Assembly (NCBI GenBank): GCA_024704765.1
Contig: JAKMXF010000344.1
Coordinates: forward strand, 1-64,000
Direction: 5' to 3'
DNA: 64,000 nt
From: Oopsacas minuta
Lineage: Eukaryota; Porifera; Hexactinellida; Lyssacinosida; Leucopsacidae
The translations under genes were made by a program, and so were the position numbers. The notes beneath the pieces were generated by a model, which worked only from the letters and a program-made list of their open reading frames with translations, was not told where the DNA came from and made no database searches. Below are positions 55,691 through 64,000 of the stretch, piece by piece; position 1 is the first letter of the stretch, and every line of letters begins with the position of its first letter.

Positions 55691-58600
55691 TAATTATGGA
55701 TTTTAGTCATCTGAAGAGTAGGAAAAGGCCTATATAATGTCACTCTAATGATTATTTTCTTCTGTAAGTAATACATGAATATTTAATAATAATTTTGAAT
55801 ATACGTACAATAATTTTTATAGCACAAGAGATTAATGGTAATGAATAATAATACAATGATGATCCCAAAGGAGCCTGTAGAAGTATATTCTGGGTGTCCC
55901 TAAATAAATTCCTAAAGGCACGTGGTTGATGTCCGCCCGGGGCCCAATATACCCATATTCGGTCTCTGAACACAAGGAGAACTTAATACATGCCTTAGTG
56001 TTAGTAGATAGTTTTTCACTCTCCCAAAGCATTGCATCACAAAAATTACAGCAAAAGGACATGTACAGAATGAATGTTCAGTTATGGTGGTATTGCTAAT
56101 CTCACATATAAATTGCGATTGAGATAGGTTAAGAAATCTCTTAGAAGTTAATGACTTACTTTTAGCATATAAGTCAACCCGAGACTTCAGTCGGGCATTG
56201 TATTTGTGCTCAGACTCTTTGTTTCTGAGATTATAATAACTGGCACGGCAATGCTCTGCGCTCAACGAACCTATACACAGATGCACTTTCTCTGAGATTA
56301 GTTTGAAGAGATCGCTGGTAATTTAAGGGCTGAGAGGTCTCGTAATCAGATTGGGAAGCTCTCTAGATACCTTGTCGGTCTCTTAGTTTTTAAAGACGCT
56401 CTAATCTTTCTTCCTGAGATTCGTTTTGGCGAAGTAAACGCCTCGCTCAACTTCAGACATAGTTGGTTTAAGGCCAGGATAATCCTAGCCCTTTTTCATG
56501 TAGTATTCCAATATCTATTACAAATATCACATATATAGTAATTAATTAATCATTAATTAATTACGCCTACAGGGTATTCACTTTAGAATTGAAAACAATA
56601 ACGGGACTCTATTCAGTAAACTCAGTTGTTACATAAAATTTCTACTGTTATCTGAAACAAAAATTCACGTGATAAATATTCTTTCGCGCGGCCTTTACTA
56701 AATAGATTGTTAAAATTTGAATAGACAATAATAAACATAATGTATTATCCATTATGCCGTTGGGAACCTCTCTAAACAGACTATGGCTTCAATGATTTAT
56801 TTACTCAATATTCATAAAAACAACAATAAATTTACATTTAAGAGACCTGAAAACGCGAATTGGATTCAGCGTACGTAGTGAACCCTGTGTAGCCGTTTAT
56901 AGCAAGACTGTACGCAAATGATTAGATTTGGATAATATGTATACTTTATATTCATAAAACAAATTGACATATGATTAATGTGACAATCGGATTCAGCATG
57001 CTCGATATATTTAGTTAAGTTTTATTGAATCATATTTACTTCCTTTATTAAGAAGATTAATACATAGTTTTGCCATGATTTCATAATTTCATACCATGAA
57101 TCATTCCTAGAAACGGACAAACAAACAAACAAACAGACAGTCAGACAGACAAACAACAATTGCGATTAAATAATATCGATTGTGCCTGCTCATAAGTGGG
57201 ACTGTAATTCTACTTGGACAATTATAATGGATAGTATATGTTAAATAAATAGAAAAACCCATTATACTTAGAAGAACGAGAACAATAATTAAAATGAATT
57301 TCTAACTATATAGTATAAACATAACGGCAAACTACGTCACATAGGTTGCTCCAAACTATACTTCCAGCAAACTCGGTTGCTGGTTAGAAACACCCATATA
57401 GAAATATCCCCTTCCAAACGGGTCATGAGTGTCAAAAATACACAAAACGACATCCAAGCAGGCAGTTCACTAATCCATTGTAAATCCCCACTCCAACAAG
57501 CAAGGAGTGCCACCAAGCAACCCATATATGTAATATGATTTTTCAATTGTCGAATAAGAGTAATTATTCTACTGTCTAAAGCTGCTACATATGTAATGCG
57601 CCTGAGCTGAGTAATTTGAATATATGCAAGTTATACAATGGACTCATGAGTTTAGGATTATGAATGTGGTATTCACTTGTTATGCTAGAAAAGGATTAAT
57701 GAATATGTAGCTGGTATGATCGTAATTTAGTGTACCTACGAGTCACTGAAAATTTGAATCATTATTGGGAACAATTTTATAGTGAAGGCAATTCTTGTCA
57801 GACAATTCCCTGAATGTGGGGAAGTATTCCCTAAATTTCTCGAGCTTATGAATTCTGAAATTTTTTGGTCGCTCGCTACTTTTGCTTGTACTTTTGAATT
57901 TTCAATTGAAAGAGCAAAATGCAGGCTTATGTAACATCCAATTGAACCCTATACTTTCATTTGGTTACTCCACTTATCCTAATTCTCAACAAAATGTTCC
58001 TGAAACTCCATGGTAGTATAAATTAGCTAGCTATACTGTTCATATAAGCGATTTCATCAAAGAATTGACAAAAACATGTTTAATGCTTCTTAGTATAGGC
58101 ATGGTAAGTATAAGCTAAACAGACTTCGAGATTATAGAGGTCAACATTCTTTTATGGAGCTAGCATCCAGACCACGCACCTTCTTAAGGCATTTTGAGTA
58201 TAATTTGGGATTCCAATTTTCTGGCCATACTAGACTATATTTGAAACAGCAGGAATTTCCCTTGTTAGGGGTAGATCATAGAATCAGTGGTTATGTCGAG
58301 GGTACCAAATTTTAGTTCAAATATTCCCTACATCCATATACAGTATAACTTTCGTCAGTACGAAAACGCTTGATGCGATGACTAAACATTTAATAAGCTT
58401 AACAGGCTAACTACATGCTAAATAAATAAAGACCCCTACAATGATTTTCAATTGATATTGCTCCGGTTAAGTACGCAATCAGTATTATACTTACAAATCG
58501 AAGGTCCCTTCGTGTACCTATTAAAAGGTGGCTCTATGATACAGTGGAACTTCGTCAATTTTCCGAACAATAAAGTACTGTAAAATTTGTTCGTCCGATC

Positions 58601-59019
58601 CCGTGATTGATCAACCCGACCAATGCAAATTTATGAACTATAGGGACCCGATTATGCGCATTATTGTTCTACAAATATGGAAATTAGCATAAACATTGTT
58701 GCATTAACTAAGTTACGCTATAACACTATTTCAAATATCACTATATACGATCATAGCATTCTATACATAAACCTGGTACTGATTAGAAGTTTTGGACCAG
58801 GGACCGCGATATACATATAAATATACTCTTATAGGTAATTCCATTCTTTTCGCTAATTAATTAATTGTATACTCTGACCTGATAAATGTTTTATTGCTTT
58901 GTACTATTACCAACAATCCACGATCAAACATTTTTTGGGTCGAATGATTACGTAATAATGAAGTCATATGATTACTTAATTACCGCTTTGCTCTCGACAA
59001 TGGGCAAACATTGAAGCTC
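55691..59019. other. Gene-poor region
   Basis: No gene was recognised. A minus frame at 56286-55912 begins MHLCIGSLSAEHCRASYYNL and has no assignable domain. A tetranucleotide run of ACAA/CAGA type lies at 57112-57155. At 58541, CAGTGGAACTTCGTCAATTT resembles a Tigger-type end without a visible partner. Otherwise AT-rich. Confidence 0.4.
57112..57155. repeat. Tetranucleotide microsatellite
   Basis: ACAA repeats passing into CAGA/CAGT repeats (ACAAACAAACAAACAAACAG and so on). Confidence 0.85.
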
Positions 59020-59220
59020 TGAATCGTTAATATATGCCACTTTGAATTCCAGAATATATATTAAGTAATCTTGTGTGTTTTCCACACAAAACATATTAGT
59101 ATTGTCATGATAAATTTCGCGCGTTCTAGAGTTATAGTAGTGACCATGGATGCCATTTCCTGTCCTTATGCATCCATTACTCGGCATCATTTATTGTTAT
59201 AGCCAAATAATCATCTGCTA
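59020..59220 (+). repeat. Dispersed repeat family A, copy 4 (left arm)
   Basis: Contains TTGAATTCCAG, ACACAAAACATAT, GATAAATTTCGCGCGTTC, AGAGTTATAGTAGTGACCAT and ATAGCCAAATAATC. The inverted partner is at 62030-62260. The pair encloses the Tigger element. Confidence 0.8.
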
Positions 59221-59654
59221 AGTTGTATAATAGGCGTATAACGTAAAATACATATTATACGTATAAATGTTATACGTGATCTATTTAATCGTAATCGCAT
59301 TAGATGTTTACGATAACTTTGAAATATGAGATTTTGACATTGTGAGACTTTTTATGTCACATTATTATCAAGTATTATATAATTTGGTCAACTATGCTGA
59401 GATTTCTCATTAACACTTAGAGAGCTACTATTTTGATGAAGAAATTTACTTCAGAAATCAGCCTTTTATATCACGTCTCTAAAAATTGTAGATTGAACGT
59501 ATAATATGTATAGGGTATACGTGTTCATTGAAAGACGTTTCAACAATTTAGATTCTTTCAATCTATAGTTTATACTCGATTTTCTATACAATTGGAATAC
59601 ATTTTGGCATGTTATATAATCACTTTATGAAGTAATCATCAATATTAACATATA

Positions 59655-61995
59655 CAGTATGTCCTCTCTAATAGTCCACCTCCTTTATAGTCCAAATCCC
59701 CTAATAGTCTAGCAGATACCCAAAACCCATTTGTATTTGTAGGTGTAAACAATGTTACATAAGTGTACAGAGTGCACTGCAGTGCTGGCAGCTGCTTGTT
59801 AAAACAGGCACTATTTAGAATCTGGCAGCTGCTTGTTAAAACCTGCACTGCTGACAGCTGCTAGCCTGTTTTAGTTCTAGCTCAGTTTTCTAGCTCAGTT
59901 TTTTAGCAATGGCTCCTGGTCGAAAGCAACCTATTCACCTAAGAGGTGCTTCAACAAGAAAAGGCAAGAAATACACCACAGCTCAGCTTGCTGCAAAGAA
60001 GCAAAGGGTTGAGCTTACACTGAAGCAGAAATGTGATGTGATTGATCAAGCACTAAAAAGTGGCTTTCAACCCAACTCTGTAGAATCCACCTTGGTCCGA
60101 GTTAACCAGACTATGCTTGCAAAACAGTATAATGTCACTGTAAAGACGATAAACCGAGTTTTGTGGAGTGCAAAGAAGCTCAAGCAACAACTTCTTACGA
60201 CATCTGGTGATCTTCGACGTAATCGTGAGATCAAGTATAGGGCTATAGAAGAAAAAGTAGTAGCATTTGTTTCTCTTCTTCGTAACAGACGCAAACCTAT
60301 GCTTATTTCTTTGAGTATTATAAAGGTGTATGCTGAACAAGTGGCCAAATCCCTTGGTGAACATGAGTTTAAAGCATCAAATGGTTGGTGGCAAAAGCTG
60401 ATGAAAAGAAACAGCATAGGAAAGAGTGTTCGCCTGCATGGGGAAGCAGGCGACGTAAACCCAGAAGATATTAAAGAGAGGATCCAGGAAATTAAAAAAA
60501 TGCTAGAGGAGTATGACCCAGAGCTTATATACAACTGGGATGAAACTGGCTTGTACTTTAGATTGATTCCTAGTGCAACGTATACTGCACCAAATGAACA
60601 GCGACGACGTACACGGGGAACTAAAGCTCAAAAAGCAAAGGATCGTGTCACCCTTATCACGTGCACTAATGCAATAGGCACACACAAGATTCCTCTTGCT
60701 ATGATTGGGAAGGCAGCCCAGCCTCGTTGCTTTCGAACATGTCCATCTCCTTTGCCATACAACTCGCAGAAGAATGCATGGAATGATCATGTACTGACTA
60801 AATGGTGGTTCCATGATGTCTTTCTGCCAGCAATTCGAAAGAGGACATCCAGACCAGTCATTCTGATAGCTGACAACTTTGGTTCCCATGATGAAACTGA
60901 TGCTGCTCTTCAAGACCCACAGGTCAAGTGGGTTTTGCTACCACCAAACTGTACATCAGTCCATCAACCTATGGATCAGGGCATTATCGCTGCACTTAAG
61001 AGGAAGTACAAGTCCAACATGCTACATTCAATGGTTAAAAACCTTGAAAGGTATGATGAATTGCGAGCAATTGGAGCCTCCATTACAGCAGGAGTTAGAG
61101 GGCTAAATCATGCTTACCCACCGAACCTCTTAGATGCTGCAACAATAGCGCACGAGGTGTGGGAATCAATGAACCAGTCAACTCTACTAAATTGCTGGTT
61201 GAAAGCAGACATTCTGCCTACATGTCATGTAGAGGGTCTTGAGACTTATCGTCGACCATTGAGTCTGCCAGCTGTTGAAGAGTTAAGCAGTTTGTTGCAG
61301 CATGCAACTATCAGCAGTCAACCCTCGAGCCAGGATGACAATGATCAACCTCCTCCTGCAATAGGGAGAGAGCATTTCATTGGAGAGTTTGTTGCTCTTC
61401 AATGGCAAGCTAAAAATGATCCTGCAGGTCTCGTTGATGTACTAAATGACTGGTTTGATATCGAAGATGGTGATCTTGTTAAACAAGATGAAGTTCAAAT
61501 GGCACTTGAACGAGAAGATGTGCAACCCACTGCAGGAAACGATGGTGCAACTGAAACTTCAATGGAGATAGATCCTAGTAGCGTGGACATACCGCCAGAT
61601 CCATTAAGTGCAGATGATGATTCGGATTCTGAAGTACAACCTCTTACTCGAATGAAAGCTCTCAATAGTGTGAACATTACTGAAGGCATTGAAATGGTTG
61701 AGAAGGTTATACAAATAATGTCATCATTAGATGAAGATGAAGCTACTTATATGCTCACAAGGGTGTATCGCAAATGCCTAGACTTGAAAGCTGAGAAAAA
61801 GGACCTAAACTCAAAGCAAACTGTCCTTAGGGAGTATTTTGTTCCACAATTGGACACTTCATGTGATGTATAAATATGTATATACTGCACATTAATTTCG
61901 GTATTTACACATGTTAAACTCTAATAGTCCAATACCTGTAATAGTCCACCTCAACTACCGTTGCCAGTAGGTGGACTATTAGAGAGGACATACTG
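59655..61995 (+). mobile_element. Apparently intact pogo/Tigger-type element
   Basis: 2,341 bp with identical inverted ends of 27 bp starting CAGTATGTCCTCTCTAATAG, flanked by TA on both sides (59653-59654, 61996-61997). Inside the left end are duplicated subterminal motifs (GGCAGCTGCTTGTTAAAAC at about 59787 and 59823; TAGCTCAGTTTT twice before the gene). Partial AATAGTCC copies of the end motif also occur internally at both sides (59699 and 61922-61944). Perfect ends plus an open gene indicate a recent insertion. Confidence 0.95.
59909..61873 (+). CDS. Pogo/Tigger-family transposase (jerky/CENP-B-like)
   Basis: 654 codons, uninterrupted, starting MAPGRKQ. Residues 34-95 form a psq/CENP-B N-terminal helix-turn-helix (LTLKQKCDVIDQALKSG ... 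NVTVKTINRVLW). Residues about 108-180 form a CENP-B/Tc5-type helix-turn-helix (IEEKVVAFVSLLRNR ... SNGWWQKLMKRNSI). The DDE domain spans about 200-430 with D211 in YNWDETGLYF, D322 in LIADNFGSH and D356 in HQPMDQGII; 33 residues separate the last two, within the pogo/Tigger DDxD range. An acidic C-terminal tail (DADDDSDSE-like, about 560-580) follows, as in other Tigger proteins. Members bind their own ends and insert at TA. All catalytic residues are present, so it is probably functional or very recently so. It is GC-richer than its flanks. Confidence 0.95.
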   Translation: MAPGRKQPIHLRGASTRKGKKYTTAQLAAKKQRVELTLKQKCDVIDQALKSGFQPNSVESTLVRVNQTMLAKQYNVTVKTINRVLWSAKKLKQQLLTTSGDLRRNREIKYRAIEEKVVAFVSLLRNRRKPMLISLSIIKVYAEQVAKSLGEHEFKASNGWWQKLMKRNSIGKSVRLHGEAGDVNPEDIKERIQEIKKMLEEYDPELIYNWDETGLYFRLIPSATYTAPNEQRRRTRGTKAQKAKDRVTLITCTNAIGTHKIPLAMIGKAAQPRCFRTCPSPLPYNSQKNAWNDHVLTKWWFHDVFLPAIRKRTSRPVILIADNFGSHDETDAALQDPQVKWVLLPPNCTSVHQPMDQGIIAALKRKYKSNMLHSMVKNLERYDELRAIGASITAGVRGLNHAYPPNLLDAATIAHEVWESMNQSTLLNCWLKADILPTCHVEGLETYRRPLSLPAVEELSSLLQHATISSQPSSQDDNDQPPPAIGREHFIGEFVALQWQAKNDPAGLVDVLNDWFDIEDGDLVKQDEVQMALEREDVQPTAGNDGATETSMEIDPSSVDIPPDPLSADDDSDSEVQPLTRMKALNSVNITEGIEMVEKVIQIMSSLDEDEATYMLTRVYRKCLDLKAEKKDLNSKQTVLREYFVPQLDTSCDV

Positions 61996-62029
61996 TATAG
62001 GCAACACTAGTTTACATCATAATCAGCAG

Positions 62030-62260
62030 TGGTAGCATATCAAAATGCATTATAAGGGTATGGGAAATCGGCTATAAACGATACATTGGCATGATTATTT
62101 GGCCATAACATTAACGGTTGTCGAGTTCTGTATCAATATTGACGGAAATGTACCATCCATGGTCACTAATATAACTCTGAAACACGCGAAATTTATCACA
62201 ACAAATTTATATGTTTTGTCTGGAATTTATTCTAGTTCAAGCTTGAAAGATTGACATATC
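62030..62260 (-). repeat. Dispersed repeat family A, copy 5 (right arm)
   Basis: Read on the minus strand it gives AATTCCAGACAAAACATAT, GATAAATTTCGCGTGTTTCA, GAGTTATATTAGTGACCATG, ATGGCCAAATAATC and CCCATACCCTTATAATGCAT, colinear with 59020-59220. Confidence 0.8.
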
Positions 62261-64000
62261 CTAAGGAGTTTTATATCAGGATTTGAGAAAATTGGCAAAT
62301 TGTGTTTATTACCACCAAAGTTAGCAAATAGTACCCTAATTATTATTCGGCAAACTTTATCCTATGTAATAATTTTGTCACAAATATCGATTGTAATCTA
62401 AGTATCGCCGGTTTTTCCCCCCATATCTTGTATATATGTCTGGAGCTATTCACTTTTCAATTTGTCTTCAATTGCTCTGTAGGTTAATTTTATTGATATA
62501 TATTTAATTTCGTGAACCAATATATACACGTAAAGTCTGATATATCAGTATTTCAGCCATATGTAATGTACATTCCTTTCTTGATTATTGAAATTAGCAG
62601 TAAAAGCCTTCAAATAAGTTTGCAACCCACAATCTAAGCCTATTGTTCCATAAAGCCTATGTAGAGTAGTTGGGTTGGCAGCTAGAAGAAATCAAATGAG
62701 ATTTTAGAGCTAGCACCATTATAATAACGTTTACAATGGTGCTAGCTCTTCGATTTACAGTAGAAATTTTAGATGAGGTAACAATTCCGAAAATTTCCCT
62801 AGTAAATAATTCGAAGCTTCTATCCTTGAAATCGACTCTCGATTTTGAAATAGCTTGGCTGATGCTTTTTTCAACAGGGTCCTTACTGTATAAAGAAATC
62901 TCGCTAAGGATGCCATCAATTTATCGAATTCCCAGAGATGGTATATTGAGAGAGGAATTTGAATTTTCAAAGAAGCGGTAGGTGTTAAGGTGTCATTAAT
63001 TGAATCATATACAGGTTTAGATATATGTTTGTCGATTAACAGCACGATTTAGTTAACAGACGAATTATCTGAAAACCCATTTATGCAGGAAGAAGGTATT
63101 GCAAAATCTTCAAGTTTAATTTTAGATCTTTTCATGATTTGACGCCAAATTTACTATCTTCAGCTATTTGAAGATCATAGCTCCGTTCTGATGCTTGAAA
63201 GAACAATATATTCTCTATTCTCACACGATCTAAGCGTTTATGTTTGTGAATGGTGTCCTGAGATACTAGGATAACTGGGAAGAATACATTGTATAGCGTT
63301 CTCAGATAGATTGGTGGCCATCAATATTTGTGATGAGCTGTCAAGTTGCTGCATATTTATTTCAGTTACCACATCTTCAGTACGAAAGTGTTTAGGACAA
63401 AAAAACATGTTTTTGGATCTTCAATATCCTCCCTATTCAGAAGGTGGGACCATTTTTCGCTAATTTCAGATTTTGAGGATAATCTGAATACTGATGTTAT
63501 AGATCCCGTGAATTATTACTCCGCAAACCAGATGCAGAACAAGTGTTAGACATCAATGCCTATCAGTGTTAAAAAAAGTGCTACTATAGTATTGTGCCGT
63601 ACGGTGTTTCCATTTTGATCGACGCTAAGGCTTATTTTGAAGTCTTAGAGCTCGTGGAATAATGAACAGAGAACTTTAGAACACTAAAGTCGGACAAAAT
63701 TTGGCCAGGTGACTTTCATTTTACTATTTATCCAAAGTCTATGGGGATATACAGCAATATCTGAAGAAGCCATATTATGCGCTATCACGTTATTTGTATT
63801 CATTATGCTTATGCATACTATTCTCACACGTTCAGCATTTTTATGAGTATTTATTTTATGTTTACAAAAGCATATCTTATGGTTTACTGTTTGCATTATA
63901 ACAAATCCGCGTCCGCTTTCAGCAGTGTTTGCCCGAAAAATGAAGTGTAGGTCGCTCCTTAATCCATAAATAACCCTGAGTATCCTGCATGGGCCCCCAG
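62261..64000. other. Unassigned AT-rich terminal stretch
   Basis: Frames overlap on both strands at 62736-63045 with no recognisable motif. A perfect palindrome lies at 62706-62749. The last bases (GGGCCCCCAG) could be the start of another element cut by the window edge. Confidence 0.35.
62706..62749. repeat. Perfect 15-bp inverted repeat
   Basis: AGAGCTAGCACCATT and its exact reverse complement are separated by a 14-bp loop (62721-62734). Confidence 0.92.

Noticed and set aside
57337-57546. Hydrophobic 69-codon minus frame as a small membrane protein
   Set aside because: No homology, no supporting context, and such frames are common by chance here.
60053-60913. Long minus-strand frames within the Tigger gene
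   Set aside because: Antisense shadows of the strongly supported 654-codon transposase.
1-64000. tRNA, rRNA, riboswitch or bacterial promoter elements
   Set aside because: Nothing convincing was seen; prokaryotic signals do not apply to this eukaryotic sequence, and no cloverleaf could be supported by eye.

Overview
The window reads as AT-rich animal (metazoan) nuclear DNA. There is no bacterial operon structure, long stretches have no open frame, and almost every recognisable protein is a DNA-transposon transposase. The families present (Tc1/mariner, pogo/Tigger, two hAT lineages, THAP/P-like, a RAG1/Transib-type relic, and a Cys-rich repeat protein known from arthropod genomes) suggest an invertebrate, probably an arthropod. 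A crustacean such as a copepod would fit, but that is a guess. I recognise no LTR retroelement, viral gene, rRNA, tRNA or CRISPR array.

Layout. 0.3-6 kb: a long palindrome, a 44-bp tandem array, a dispersed-repeat cluster, a pogo-type MITE, a mariner relic and a second foldback. 6.9-10.3 kb: a RAG1/Transib-like transposase relic, then another mariner relic. 10.6-16 kb: two more long palindromes, one possible host exon (11.8-12.3 kb) and a MITE. 17.9-20 kb: a Cys-rich repeat-protein relic and a hAT relic. 20.7-25.8 kb: the two halves of a P-like/THAP9-like element lying in opposite orientations, as expected after an inversion. 27.8-30.1 kb: a complete but decayed hAT with a perfect 8-bp target duplication. 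31.4-34.8 kb: a mariner copy interrupted by a ZMYM1-type hAT. 37.8-40.1 kb: two MITEs flanking the only convincing host gene, RAD1 (9-1-1 checkpoint clamp), on the minus strand. 40.8-43.9 kb: a mariner-like element holding an intact hAT with a 613-residue transposase. 44.7-55.7 kb: ZMYM1-type and ZBED-type hAT relics, a second P-like element and a Tc1 relic. 59.0-62.3 kb: a palindromic repeat split by an apparently intact 2.34-kb pogo/Tigger element with a 654-residue transposase. The last 1.7 kb holds only a short perfect palindrome and unassigned sequence.

The genes do not form a pathway. The region is a transposon graveyard with nested insertions that give relative ages. Two young-looking autonomous copies (hAT at 41.2 kb, Tigger at 59.7 kb) sit among old debris around a single-copy DNA-damage checkpoint gene. 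All homology calls were made by eye from translated sequence.
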